A stretch of 64,000 bases of DNA. It comes from Bacteroidales bacterium (GTDB taxonomy: Bacteria > Bacteroidota > Bacteroidia > Bacteroidales > WCHB1-69). Of this stretch, positions 8,195 to 17,304 are shown one piece after another. Location of the stretch: positions 32,049 through 96,048 of the forward strand of contig JAFSOZ010000008.1 of NCBI GenBank assembly GCA_017443175.1, written 5' to 3'. The translations under genes were made by a program, and so were the position numbers. Each line of letters begins with the position of its first letter. The first letter of the stretch is position 1. A model generated the notes under the pieces. It searched no databases and had not been told where the DNA came from. It saw nothing but the letters and a program-made list of their open reading frames with translations.

Positions 8195-9421
8195 TTATGT
8201 TGAAAAAATTCGGTTATATATTCGATCGCAGGCCCCGATGTTTTCTGCCACATATTGTCGGCAGATATCACAAGTGGCCTTGTAGGTTTCAGGTTCCTCC
8301 TCAAAATGACGAATAATGTCGTACATCTCCTCGGAAGAACGAATGGAAAACGCCCCTTTGCGTTCCACGAGCATAACGGCTTCGTTGAACCGGCTGTAAC
8401 GGGGACCGAAAAAGAGCGGCACACCGAACACGGCAGCCTCCAGAATGTTGTGCAGGCCTGTCTTGAATGCTCCGCCGATATAGGAGATATCGCTGTATTT
8501 GTAAATCTTGCTCAACATGCCAATCGTGTCCACAATGAGCACCTCGGCACTCTCCAACGTTTCATCGGTGGCTTCCGTGAACAACACCGTCTTGAAACCG
8601 GAAAAAGTCTTTTGTACCTCAGCCTTGCGGGATATCTCGTGCGGGGCGACAATCAGCTTGTAGCCTTGTAATTTTGAAAACAGCTGTGCCAACAGGTTCT
8701 CGTCGGGGCCCCATGTGCTGCCCGCCACAATGAGTTTGCTGTCCTGCTTGAACTGCTCTGCAAAGTCCAGCGTGTATGGCTGGGTGGCGATGGCATACAC
8801 TCTATCGAAGCGCGTGTCGCCACATATTTCCACCTGCGGTATGCCGATGCTCCGAAGCAACTCCTCAGACTCCTTGTTCTGCACAAAAAAGCCGGATGCC
8901 TTGCTCAACTGCTTGTCAAACCACTTGCAAAAGGGTTTGAAGAAATATTGGTTAGAGCGAAAGATGGCACTGACATAGTAAAAGGGGATGTTCCTGCTGT
9001 GCAACTGGTTCATGTAGTTGTACCAGAACTCATATTTGATGAAGATGGCCATGCGTGGCCGTACTATCTGCACAAAACGTTTTGCATGACGTTTCGTGTC
9101 GGAAGGCAAATAGAAGATGTAATCCGGCAATGTGTCATTCTTGCGGATTTCATATCCTGACGGCGAGTAGAATGTCACCAGCACTTTGATGTCGGGATTT
9201 TCCCGTTTGATTTTTTCTATCAGCGGGCGGGCCTGCTCATATTCCCCCATTGACGCACTATGCACCCACACGGGATGTTCGTCGCCATGGAAAGCCTCTG
9301 CAAGTTTGTCGAACTGCCCCATCCTGCCCTTCACCCACAACCGCGCTTTCTCATTGAAGAGAGCGGCTATGCAGATACCGAGGGTATATAAAATGATACC
9401 GATAGAAAAAAGCATCAGCAT
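8195..9421 (-). CDS. waaA: 3-deoxy-D-manno-octulosonic acid (Kdo) transferase
   Basis: Glycosyltransferase that adds Kdo from CMP-Kdo to the lipid A precursor at the inner membrane. Seen: an N-terminal membrane anchor (MLMLFSIGIILYTLGICIAALF), the acceptor-site motif WVHSASMGEYEQARPLI with the likely catalytic glutamate, GDTRFDR in the middle, VAGSTW, and the nucleotide-sugar binding GGAFKTGLHNILEAAVFGVPLFFGP in the C-terminal half. Length 408 aa is typical. It follows the outer-membrane protein gene by 3 nt and so is probably co-transcribed with it. Confidence 0.95.
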   Translation of the reverse strand: MLMLFSIGIILYTLGICIAALFNEKARLWVKGRMGQFDKLAEAFHGDEHPVWVHSASMGEYEQARPLIEKIKRENPDIKVLVTFYSPSGYEIRKNDTLPDYIFYLPSDTKRHAKRFVQIVRPRMAIFIKYEFWYNYMNQLHSRNIPFYYVSAIFRSNQYFFKPFCKWFDKQLSKASGFFVQNKESEELLRSIGIPQVEICGDTRFDRVYAIATQPYTLDFAEQFKQDSKLIVAGSTWGPDENLLAQLFSKLQGYKLIVAPHEISRKAEVQKTFSGFKTVLFTEATDETLESAEVLIVDTIGMLSKIYKYSDISYIGGAFKTGLHNILEAAVFGVPLFFGPRYSRFNEAVMLVERKGAFSIRSSEEMYDIIRHFEEEPETYKATCDICRQYVAENIGACDRIYNRIFST

Positions 9422-9424
9422 GAT

Positions 9425-10219
9425 TTATCGATAGTAGAATGTGGTAACTGACTTCTTCTCGTACAACGGAATGTTCCAACCGACCTTCAGGCTGACAAGT
9501 CCGCTGAACCGGCTTTTCATGCCAGCAGTAGGACCTTCATAGAAGATATAGTTGCGCATAGGCTTGGTCCAGCATTCATAGAATTCTATTCCGCCGTAGA
9601 AATTGAGGATTCTGTTTTTCTGATTGAAAAGATAGCCTACAAACTGGGTCATGGCAAAGCCGCCGGAGAGATGGTCGTAGCCTTTCAGGTAGTTTTTGTC
9701 CAACTGGGGCACCTGATGGTCATAATCGTTAATGCGGATCTTATGACCAAAATAGCCTGCTCCAAAGCGCAACCAAACACCGGAATTTTTCCATCTATTG
9801 ACGGGAATAATTTTTCCCACGCCCAGACCGAACATCCAATAACGGCCTTCAAAATAGAGCGTGGCCTTCATGCCATTGCCGTCCCATACGATGCCATCGT
9901 CGTTGGCCAAGTCGCCCAAGAAGGCAAAGCTCGTGTCGCGGATATTGGCCCCGAACATGTAGCTGAATGCAGCGTCCAGCGTCCAGTTGCTCTTGGACTT
10001 GTAGAGCACGTTCGCCCCAACGGACAAGTTGGGTTTGAACCATTCTTTCAGATAGCCCATCGGCAAATGTCCCGCCATGTTGACCCCCGCCCACACCATG
10101 GTGGCAGAGGTGTCCACATAGTTCTTGTCCTTGAAATCCGTGCGGATATGCGACTGGGCCTGCAACGCTGCAGGCAGCGAGCACAAACCGATGAACAGCA
10201 ATAGGATGAATCTTTTCAT
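9425..10219 (-). CDS. Outer-membrane beta-barrel protein, hypothetical
   Basis: A 264-residue protein with a clear signal peptide (MKRFILLLFIGLCSLPAALQAQ) and a body of alternating hydrophobic and aromatic strands (NWTLDAAFSYMFG, GVWLRFGAGYFGHKIR, LNFYGGIEFYECW, GLVSLKVGWNIPLYE), ending in an aromatic strand (TTFYYR). This pattern fits an 8- to 10-strand barrel. I do not recognise a named family. It sits 3 nt upstream of waaA and downstream of the aminotransferase, so an envelope role is plausible but not shown. Confidence 0.75.
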   Translation of the reverse strand: MKRFILLLFIGLCSLPAALQAQSHIRTDFKDKNYVDTSATMVWAGVNMAGHLPMGYLKEWFKPNLSVGANVLYKSKSNWTLDAAFSYMFGANIRDTSFAFLGDLANDDGIVWDGNGMKATLYFEGRYWMFGLGVGKIIPVNRWKNSGVWLRFGAGYFGHKIRINDYDHQVPQLDKNYLKGYDHLSGGFAMTQFVGYLFNQKNRILNFYGGIEFYECWTKPMRNYIFYEGPTAGMKSRFSGLVSLKVGWNIPLYEKKSVTTFYYR

Positions 10220-10238
10220 AGGAACAGAAAATTGAAGA

Positions 10239-10302
10239 ATTCAAAGTTCAAAGCCCGGAACAATTTCCAAACTCTGAACTTTGAATCCTGGACTTTGAAC
10301 TT
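10239..10302. repeat. TTCAAAGTTCA-type inverted and direct repeats
   Basis: ATTCAAAGTTCA (10239-10250) is the exact reverse complement of TGAACTTTGAAT (10275-10286), and a further GGACTTTGAACTT follows at 10290-10302, running into the aminotransferase stop codon. A hairpin with a 24-nt loop could form in the transcript between the aminotransferase and the outer-membrane protein gene. There is no strong T-tract. Confidence 0.6.
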
Positions 10303-11500
10303 AGTTCGTTCTTCCCGGATAAACCTTGAGGGCTTCCTCCAGACATTTCACAGCCTTTTTCAGGTCTTCCACCTTGAGGCAGTAGCTGATACGGACCTCG
10401 TTGGTGCCTTGGCCTTTGGTAGAATAGAATCCGGTAGCCGGAGCCATCATCGTGGTCTCGCCGTTGTAGTTGAATTCTTCCAGCATCCACTGGCAGAAGC
10501 GGTCGGAGTTGTCGATGGGGAGGCGGGCCACACAGTAGAACGCGCCTTTGGGCATGGGCACGTAGCAGCCGGGAATGGCGTTCACGCCGTTGACCACGGT
10601 ATTGCGGCGGGCCACATAGTCGGTGATAACCGCGTCAAAGTACTCTTTCGGAGTATCCACGGCAGCCTCGCCAAGGATTTGGCCGTAGGTTGGCGGCGAC
10701 AGACGAGCCTGGGCGAACTTCATGGCCGTATTATAGACGTCCTTGTTGTGCGTGATGAGCGCACCCGTACGCACACCGCATGCGCTGTAACGTTTGGAGA
10801 CAGAGTCCAAAAGGACCACATTCTGTTCCAGACCTTCCAACTGCATCACGGAGAAATGTTTCACACCGTCATAGCAGAACTCACGATACACCTCATCGGC
10901 AAACAGGAAGAGGTCGTGTTTCTTGGCAATCTCACCCAGTTGGCGGATTTCTTCTTCCGTGTACAGATAACCCGTCGGATTGTTGGGGTTACACACCATG
11001 ATGGCCTTGGTCTTCGGGGTAATGAGCTTTTCAAACTCCTCGATAGAAGGCAAAGCAAAACCATTGTCAATGGTGGAGACGATGGGTTTCACAACCACGC
11101 CGCAGGTCACGGCAAATCCATTGTAGTTGGCATAAAACGGTTCGGGGATGATAATCTCGTCGCCCGGATCCATACAGCTGTTGAAGGCGAAAAGCAGACC
11201 TTCGCTGCCACCCGTGGTGATCAAAATCTCATCGGGCGTGATATCAATGCCCACACTGTGGTAGTATTCAACCAATTTCTTGCGGTAACTGAGATTACCG
11301 GCGGAGTGGGTATAGGCGATAACCGGCACATCAGCGTTCTTGACAGCCTCGCGGGCACCCTTGGGGGTCTCGATATCCGGCTGGCCAATGTTCAAGTGAT
11401 AAACGTGAACTCCGCGAGACTTTGCTGCATCGGAGAAAGGCACCAATTTACGAATCGGTGAGGAGGGCATGGTCTGTCCTTTTTTGGAAATTTGAGGCAT
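10301..11500 (-). CDS. PLP-dependent aminotransferase, class I (aspartate aminotransferase-like)
   Basis: Fold-type I enzyme of 399 aa. Seen: NIGQPDIETP near the N terminus, GGSEGLLFAF, the PNNPTGYLYT motif, ADEVYREFCYD, and the PLP lysine in LLDSVSKRYSACGVRTG. A late EVRISYC contains the arginine that usually binds the substrate carboxylate. It moves an amino group between an amino acid and 2-oxoglutarate; the exact substrate is not readable. The ATG at 11500 is chosen because the -7 promoter element lies at 11553-11560, which rules out a more distal in-frame start at 11563. Confidence 0.9.
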   Translation of the reverse strand: MPQISKKGQTMPSSPIRKLVPFSDAAKSRGVHVYHLNIGQPDIETPKGAREAVKNADVPVIAYTHSAGNLSYRKKLVEYYHSVGIDITPDEILITTGGSEGLLFAFNSCMDPGDEIIIPEPFYANYNGFAVTCGVVVKPIVSTIDNGFALPSIEEFEKLITPKTKAIMVCNPNNPTGYLYTEEEIRQLGEIAKKHDLFLFADEVYREFCYDGVKHFSVMQLEGLEQNVVLLDSVSKRYSACGVRTGALITHNKDVYNTAMKFAQARLSPPTYGQILGEAAVDTPKEYFDAVITDYVARRNTVVNGVNAIPGCYVPMPKGAFYCVARLPIDNSDRFCQWMLEEFNYNGETTMMAPATGFYSTKGQGTNEVRISYCLKVEDLKKAVKCLEEALKVYPGRTN

Positions 11501-11552
11501 AGAATTTAATGTATTGAATGTTAATAGAATATATTTTTTTCTTAAGAGTGGG

Positions 11553-11560
11553 CAAAGATA
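11553..11560 (-). promoter_or_regulatory. Bacteroidetes -7 element (TATCTTTG) for the aminotransferase
   Basis: TATCTTTG on the minus strand, 52 nt upstream of the start at 11500. It heads the minus-strand gene series aminotransferase, barrel protein, waaA. Confidence 0.65.
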
Positions 11561-11590
11561 CAATTTTTGTTTATAGAAAGGCTATGCAAT

Positions 11591-11614
11591 TAAGAAACTA
11601 AGAAATTAAGAAAT
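11591..11614. repeat. Three tandem 8-bp units TAAGAAAY
   Basis: TAAGAAAC, TAAGAAAT and TAAGAAAT lie head to tail between the divergent promoters at 11553-11560 and 11656-11663, in the region where upstream promoter contacts would fall. Confidence 0.6.
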
Positions 11615-11655
11615 TTAGGTGTGGCAAGTGTGTTACTGTGCATTACGATTTTTCG

Positions 11656-11663
11656 TATTTTTG
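11656..11663 (+). promoter_or_regulatory. Bacteroidetes -7 element (TATTTTTG) for the Omp85-like gene
   Basis: TATTTTTG ends 18 nt before the ATG at 11682. It excludes the more distal in-frame ATG at 11619 as a start for this transcript. Confidence 0.6.
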
Positions 11664-11681
11664 CGCCGATATTTATTTCTC

Positions 11682-13121
11682 ATGCGTATGAAAAAACTTC
11701 TGCTCTTTTTGCTATGCATCGTATTTTTAAGCACATACACCCTTCAGGCACAAGTCACGGACTCCGGCAAGAAAACGGAGAAAACCGCCAAAACCAAAAA
11801 GCCTAAAAAAGAGAAAAGCGCAATCCGCACCGGATGGACCTTCGGCATACTGCCTTCGGTGGCCTACGATGCCGACAAAGGTTTCCAATACGGCGTCTTA
11901 GCCAATGTCTATGATTTCGGTGACGGCTCCATCTACCCCGAATACTTCCATTCGCTCTACTTCGAGGCAGCCTACACTACAAAACGTTCCGGTCTCTTCC
12001 GCTTCGCGTACGACTCCAAGCACCTCATCCCCAACCATCGTCTCAAAATCGACGTTTCCTATCTGCCCGACGCGCTGTGCGATTTTTATGGCTACAACGG
12101 TTACCAGACCGTCTATAACGCAGGATGGGCAAAGAAAAAATACACGGACACTTACATTTCCAGAGCTTTCTACAAATCGCAGCGCGACCTGTTTCGCGTG
12201 GCTGCCGACATAGATGGCCCCATCGGTAGCAACTGGTATTGGAACGCCGGCATCGGACTGCTTGGCTACCAGATCGGCAGTGTCAACATCGACATGATCA
12301 ACAAGAACAAGAAGCCGGAGAACATGCTTCCCGAGGTGGACGGCCTGTACGAGAAATACACCAAGTGGGGCATCATCGCACCCAACGAAGCCAACGGCGG
12401 CTGGCATCCCTATTTGCGCGGAGGCATCTCCTTCGACAACCGCGACCGCCAGCAAAACACCCACAAGGGCATGAATGCGGAAATCTTCTGGACCTATAAT
12501 GCCGCCTTTGGCGAGGACAAGGAGTTCAACAACCTGATGCTCAACGCCTCCTTCCGCCATTTTGTGCCAGTGTATAAAGACTATATCACTTTCGCCTACC
12601 GCTTGGCCACCCAGCTGACCGTGGCAGGAAATTCCCCGTTTTATCTCAGTAACTACTATAACAATCTCTTCATCCAGCGTGTGCTGTACGAAGGACTGGG
12701 CGGCGGCAACACGCTCCGTGGCGTGCTCCGCAACCGCATCACTGCCCCTGGCTACGCCTTTGCCAACGTGGAGTTCCGCTTCAAAATTTGCAAATTCGAC
12801 ATCGGTAAGGAGCACTTCTTCATCGGCCTCAACCCCTTTGTGGATGCCGGCATGATTCTCCAACCCTACAGATTGAATGAACGTGAAATCCGCCAGAACA
12901 TCGCGGCCAACGATCCTGATTTTGACATCTCACAATTGGATGATTACATAGTTTTCGAAGACAAGGCCAACGTCTATCGTCCCCATTTCTCGGGCGGTCT
13001 CGGCCTCAAGCTGATGATGAACGACAACTTCGTACTCTCCGTGGATTGGGCCGTCCCGTTCGACAAACGCGACAACGACGGTATGGCCAACATCTATGTG
13101 AAAATGGGCTATATGTTCTAA
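11682..13121 (+). CDS. BamA/TamA (Omp85)-like outer-membrane protein
   Basis: 479 aa from the ATG at 11682. Signal peptide (MRMKKLLLFLLCIVFLSTYTLQAQ), a short lysine-rich linker, then a beta-barrel: GWTFGILPSVAYDADKGFQYG, a central strand-rich region, GGGNTLRGVLRNRITAPGYA, which resembles the conserved (V/L)RGY motif of Omp85 barrels, and a final strand ending VKMGYMF with a C-terminal phenylalanine. No POTRA repeats are visible, so it is not BamA itself; short surface-antigen barrels of this kind are common in Bacteroidetes and their cargo is unknown. murB follows after 16 nt. Confidence 0.8.
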   Translation: MRMKKLLLFLLCIVFLSTYTLQAQVTDSGKKTEKTAKTKKPKKEKSAIRTGWTFGILPSVAYDADKGFQYGVLANVYDFGDGSIYPEYFHSLYFEAAYTTKRSGLFRFAYDSKHLIPNHRLKIDVSYLPDALCDFYGYNGYQTVYNAGWAKKKYTDTYISRAFYKSQRDLFRVAADIDGPIGSNWYWNAGIGLLGYQIGSVNIDMINKNKKPENMLPEVDGLYEKYTKWGIIAPNEANGGWHPYLRGGISFDNRDRQQNTHKGMNAEIFWTYNAAFGEDKEFNNLMLNASFRHFVPVYKDYITFAYRLATQLTVAGNSPFYLSNYYNNLFIQRVLYEGLGGGNTLRGVLRNRITAPGYAFANVEFRFKICKFDIGKEHFFIGLNPFVDAGMILQPYRLNEREIRQNIAANDPDFDISQLDDYIVFEDKANVYRPHFSGGLGLKLMMNDNFVLSVDWAVPFDKRDNDGMANIYVKMGYMF

Positions 13122-13137
13122 AACACCAACAGGGACC

Positions 13138-14148
13138 ATGCAGATTTACGAAAACTATTCGGTGAAAGAGCACAACACATTCAAGATGGATGTGTGCTGT
13201 GCGCGCTTTGTCTGCGTGGAGCACCCTGAGGAGGTCCGGCAGTTGGCGAAGCAAGGGCTGTTTCAGTCCGAGCACTTCATTCTCGGAGGCGGCAGCAACG
13301 TGCTGTTCACCCAAGACTATGCGGGCACTGTCATACACCCCGTGTTCAAAGGAATGGAGGTGATGGAAGAAACGGATGACGATGTGCTTTTGCGCGTGGC
13401 CGCGGGCGAGGAGTGGGAGCATCTGCAGCAATTCTGCCTGCAACACCAACTTTACGGCATTGAAAACCTCATCGGCATCCCCGGATTAGTGGGCAGTGCT
13501 CCGGTGCAAAACATCGGTGCCTACGGCGTGGAAGTGAAAGACTCCATTGCACGCGTGGAGGGCCTGCGCACCGACACCCTGCAACCCTTCGCACTGTCCA
13601 ACACACAGTGCCACTTCGGCTATCGCGACTCCATATTCAAACGCGAACTGAAGCACAAATGCTTCATCACCCACGTCATCTTCCGACTCTCCAAGCGCGA
13701 ACACTACACCCTGACCTACAAGGCTCTGAACGCGGAATTGGACCGCTGCGGAATGAAACCCTCCCTGCAGAACATCACCGACTGCATCCTGCGCGTGCGC
13801 AACAGCAAACTGCCCGACATTTCCAAAATCGGATGCGCCGGCAGCTTCTTCAAAAACCCCGTCCTCACGCAGGCAGAATTTGAACAGCTGCAACAAACCT
13901 TTCCGGATCTAGTATCCTATCCTGCAGAAGAGGGACACGTGAAACTCTCCGCCGGCCAGCTGATAGAGAAAGCGGGATGGAAAGGCCGCCGCAACGACGA
14001 TGCGGGCGTGTACGACAAACAAGCCCTGGTGCTGGTAAACTACGGAATGGCAACACCTCAAGAGATTGTGTCACTTTGCCAGCAAGTCATTGATGACGTG
14101 AACAAACTCTTCGGCGTGACCCTTGCACCGGAGGTGAACATTTTATGA
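13138..14148 (+). CDS. murB: UDP-N-acetylenolpyruvoylglucosamine reductase
   Basis: FAD enzyme that reduces UDP-GlcNAc-enolpyruvate to UDP-MurNAc with NADPH, the second committed step of peptidoglycan precursor synthesis. Seen: NTFKMDVCCARF at the start, FILGGGSNVLF for FAD binding, GIPGLVGSAPVQNIGAYGVE, the YRDSIFK segment typical of type I MurB, CAGSFFKNP with the catalytic serine, and the terminal APEVNIL containing the catalytic glutamate. Length 336 aa matches the type I (E. coli-like) enzyme. Confidence 0.96.
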   Translation: MQIYENYSVKEHNTFKMDVCCARFVCVEHPEEVRQLAKQGLFQSEHFILGGGSNVLFTQDYAGTVIHPVFKGMEVMEETDDDVLLRVAAGEEWEHLQQFCLQHQLYGIENLIGIPGLVGSAPVQNIGAYGVEVKDSIARVEGLRTDTLQPFALSNTQCHFGYRDSIFKRELKHKCFITHVIFRLSKREHYTLTYKALNAELDRCGMKPSLQNITDCILRVRNSKLPDISKIGCAGSFFKNPVLTQAEFEQLQQTFPDLVSYPAEEGHVKLSAGQLIEKAGWKGRRNDDAGVYDKQALVLVNYGMATPQEIVSLCQQVIDDVNKLFGVTLAPEVNIL

Positions 14149-14176
14149 TTCTATTGATAATTTAAAAAAGAAAAAA

Positions 14177-16390
14177 ATGGACAAAGTTATCATTCTTCCT
14201 TACGACAGGATATACAAAAACTTCATCGATTCCAAGTATCTGCACGACGGACACGATGAGTATTACTACCGTGACCAGCAGGTGAAACACCCTGAAGGCG
14301 GCTGGCGGCATCTGCGCTCTGACGAGATTGAGCGGCTGGTCATCAACAACAATTCCGCCTCCAATTGGGACGACATCTGGATCACGGACGAGTTCGACAC
14401 CAACATGATCCGCAACAACCGCTTCTTCGGCATGGTGCGTATCGGGCGCGTGCGCAAAGAAATCCTGCAATATCACGACCTCCGTATGCCAGTGGGAATC
14501 ACCGACAGCAGCATCATGTCGTGCGACATCGGTGACGACGCAGCCATCCATGACGTGCATTACATGGCCAACTACATCATCGGCGACCGCTGCATCCTCT
14601 TCAACATCCAAGAACTCTCCACCACGGACCACTCCAAATTCGGCAACGGCGTGGTGAAGGAAGGCGAGCCCGAGGATGTGCGTGTGTGGCTGGAGGTGAT
14701 GAATGAGAATGGCGGTAGGTCCATCCTGCCCTTCGACGGCATGATCACGGCGGATGCGTACCTGTGGGCCAAATATGCCGACAACACCCTCCTGCAAGAG
14801 CGCCTCAAGGAAATCACGCAGAAGAGCCTCAGCAGCCACAGGGGTTTCTACGGCACCATCGGCGAGAGCTGTGTCATCAAAAACTGCTGGATTTTGAAAG
14901 ATGCCAAAATCGGCACACACTGCTACATCAAAGGCGCCTCCAAACTCAAAAACGTCACCATCAACTCCTCTGAAGAGGAGCCTACCCAAATCGGCGAAGG
15001 CGTGATCTTGGTAAACGGCATCACCGGCTATGGTTGCCATATCTTCTATTCCGTCACCGCCACTCGCTTCGTGTTAGGCGACAACTGCAATCTTAAATAC
15101 GGCGCACGGTTGATTCACTCTGTGTTAGGCGACAACTCCACCATCTCCTGCTGCGAGGTGCTCAACAATCTCATCTTCCCGTCGCACGAACAGCACCATA
15201 ACAACTCCTTCCTCATCTCCGCCTGCGTGATGGGACAGAGCAACATGGCTGCCGGCGCCACCATGGGTTCCAATCATAACAGTCGCGCCACCGACGGTGA
15301 GATTGTGGCCGGACGCGGCTTCTGGCCTGGACTGTGCACCAGCGTGAAACACTCCTCCAAGTTCGCATCCTTCACCCTGTTGGCCAAGTCGGACTTTCCG
15401 CACGAACTCAACATCAAACTGCCTTTCAGCCTGGTGAACAACAACCCCAAAACCGACGAATTGGAGGTAATGCCCGCTTATTGGTGGATGTACAACATGT
15501 ACGCCATCGCCCGGAACACTTCCAAATACCAGAAACGCGACACCCGCAAGCGCAAAATCCAGAACATTGAGTTCGAGACCTACGCGCCCGACACCATGGA
15601 AGAGGCCATCGAGGGTCGCAAATTGTTAGAAGGATGGACAGGCAAAGCTTATTTGCTCCAACAAGGCAACTTCGACCCCAATATGGATTTCAAGGAACTG
15701 CGCAAGATTGGGAAGAATATTCTGGACAACGAACCTGAAACAGCCAAAAGGCTGGAAATCATCGGCGAGGGCATGGAGTGCGGCCACCGCAAGGTGCGCA
15801 TCCTCAAAGCCTGCGAAGCATACCACGCCTACGGTGACATGATCACCTACTACGCCGTGAAGAACATCGTCCATTTTCTGGAAAACAATCCCACCTTCAC
15901 CATCGACGCCCTGCGGAAAGAGATGGAGAGCAAACGCCAGCGCGAGTGGGTGAACCTCGGCGGACAGCTGATGAACGGCGATGAAGTGGAACAACTGATT
16001 CACGACATCAACTGCGGTGTACTCAACAGCTGGGAGGACATCCACCATCGTTACGATGAGATATGGCGCAGCTACACCATGGAGAAACTCCGCCATGCCT
16101 ACCTGTCCCTCATCTTCCTGCATAAGGACGAAACCGAAACACTGACTCCTGAACTGTGGAAACAGGCTCTAAAGGAAGCCATGCGCATCCAGCAATTCAT
16201 TTGTGACCAGGTATATATTACCCGTAAAAAAGACTACGACAACGAATTCCGCAACGCCACCTTCCACAACGAAGAAGAAAAAATCGCCGTCATCGGCGAA
16301 CTTGACGAAGTGAGCTTTGTGAAACAGATACGAGAGCAAACGAAGGAAATTTTAACGACATACAAGAAATACGAGGAAATTGAGAATTGA
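14177..16390 (+). CDS. DUF4954 family protein with left-handed beta-helix
   Basis: 737 residues. The N-terminal two thirds show many hexapeptide-like turns (IGDDAAIHDV, IGDRCILFNI, IGESCVIKN, AKIGTHCYIKGASKL, LGDNCNLKYGARL, LGDNSTISCCEV), as in left-handed beta-helix acyl- and nucleotidyltransferases. It begins with LVINNNSASNWDDIWI, which resembles other Bacteroidetes proteins classed as DUF4954. The last third is helical and charged. No nucleotide-sugar pyrophosphorylase domain is evident. It is followed after a repeat array by nagB and then ugd, so a role in amino-sugar or nucleotide-sugar handling is a reasonable guess only. Confidence 0.8.
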   Translation: MDKVIILPYDRIYKNFIDSKYLHDGHDEYYYRDQQVKHPEGGWRHLRSDEIERLVINNNSASNWDDIWITDEFDTNMIRNNRFFGMVRIGRVRKEILQYHDLRMPVGITDSSIMSCDIGDDAAIHDVHYMANYIIGDRCILFNIQELSTTDHSKFGNGVVKEGEPEDVRVWLEVMNENGGRSILPFDGMITADAYLWAKYADNTLLQERLKEITQKSLSSHRGFYGTIGESCVIKNCWILKDAKIGTHCYIKGASKLKNVTINSSEEEPTQIGEGVILVNGITGYGCHIFYSVTATRFVLGDNCNLKYGARLIHSVLGDNSTISCCEVLNNLIFPSHEQHHNNSFLISACVMGQSNMAAGATMGSNHNSRATDGEIVAGRGFWPGLCTSVKHSSKFASFTLLAKSDFPHELNIKLPFSLVNNNPKTDELEVMPAYWWMYNMYAIARNTSKYQKRDTRKRKIQNIEFETYAPDTMEEAIEGRKLLEGWTGKAYLLQQGNFDPNMDFKELRKIGKNILDNEPETAKRLEIIGEGMECGHRKVRILKACEAYHAYGDMITYYAVKNIVHFLENNPTFTIDALRKEMESKRQREWVNLGGQLMNGDEVEQLIHDINCGVLNSWEDIHHRYDEIWRSYTMEKLRHAYLSLIFLHKDETETLTPELWKQALKEAMRIQQFICDQVYITRKKDYDNEFRNATFHNEEEKIAVIGELDEVSFVKQIREQTKEILTTYKKYEEIEN

Positions 16391-16456
16391 GGACTATCAC
16401 CTCATTTACCTCATTCACCTCATTCACCCCATTCACCCATTTAACCCCTTTTTCCC
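16391..16456. repeat. 9-bp-period array (CTCATTCAC type)
   Basis: About six degenerate 9-mers (CTCATTTAC, CTCATTCAC twice, CCCATTCAC and decayed versions) fill the whole gap between the DUF4954 stop and the nagB ATG. nagB therefore has no other visible promoter or leader here. Confidence 0.8.
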
Positions 16457-17242
16457 ATGCGAGTAATCATCAAAAACAACTACAACGAAATGTCCCAGTG
16501 GGCCGCACAACACATCGTGGAACGTATCAACGCGTTCAAGCCCACCAATGAAAAACCTTTTATTTTGGGTTTGCCCACCGGTTCCACCCCCATCGGCACT
16601 TACAAAGAACTGATCCGATTGCACAAAGAAGGCAAGGTTTCCTTTGCCAATGTGGTAACCTTCAATATGGATGAATATGTAAAGATTCCGGAAAGTCATC
16701 CCGAGAGCTACCATTCTTTCATGTGGAACAATTTTTTCAATCACATTGACATCAAGAAAGAGAATGTCAACATTTTGAATGGCAATGCCGAAGATTTAGA
16801 GGCAGAGTGCCAGCGTTACGAGGACAAGATCAAGTCCTACGGCGGCATTGACCTGTTCATGGGCGGCATCGGGCCCGACGGGCACATTGCCTTCAACGAG
16901 CCTGGCTCCTCGCTCACGTCGCGCACACGTGTGAAGACGCTGACGATGGACACGGTGATCGCCAACTCCCGTTTCTTTGACAACGACATCAACCAAGTGC
17001 CCAAGACGGCCCTGACCGTGGGTGTAGGCACCGTGATGGACGCCCGCGAGGTGATGATCTTGGCCAATGGTCATGGAAAGGCCCGCGCGCTGGCCGCCGC
17101 CATCGAAGGCTCCGTCAGCCAGATGTGTACCGTCTCCGTGCTGCAACTGCACCCCAAGGGCATTATCGTCTGCGATGACGCCGCCTGCGACGAGATTACC
17201 TATGGCACGGTGAAGTATTTCAAAGACATCGAGGGTAGGTAA
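16457..17242 (+). CDS. nagB: Glucosamine-6-phosphate deaminase
   Basis: Converts glucosamine 6-phosphate to fructose 6-phosphate and ammonia. Seen: the phosphate loop [15 protein letters not shown] near residue 35, NMDEYV with the proton-accepting aspartate, and [23 protein letters not shown] carrying the catalytic Asp/His/Glu set. Length 261 aa fits the short, non-fused NagB. The start codon follows directly on a 9-bp repeat array. Confidence 0.95.
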   Translation: MRVIIKNNYNEMSQWAAQHIVERINAFKPTNEKPFILGLPTGSTPIGTYKELIRLHKEGKVSFANVVTFNMDEYVKIPESHPESYHSFMWNNFFNHIDIKKENVNILNGNAEDLEAECQRYEDKIKSYGGIDLFMGGIGPDGHIAFNEPGSSLTSRTRVKTLTMDTVIANSRFFDNDINQVPKTALTVGVGTVMDAREVMILANGHGKARALAAAIEGSVSQMCTVSVLQLHPKGIIVCDDAACDEITYGTVKYFKDIEGR

Positions 17243-17248
17243 CAGGGG

Positions 17249-17275
17249 ACAGTAGTCAGTGTACAGTAATCAGTA
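17249..17275. repeat. Imperfect tandem ACAGTARTCAGT repeat
   Basis: ACAGTAGTCAGT and ACAGTAATCAGT lie side by side with a GT spacer, between nagB and ugd. It is a different repeat unit from the 9-bp arrays. Confidence 0.55.
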
Positions 17276-17304
17276 AATAGAGAATTGATAAAAATTGCTT
17301 TTAT

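Noticed and set aside
11682-13121. BamA itself
   Set aside because: No POTRA repeats and only 479 residues; a short Omp85-like barrel fits better.
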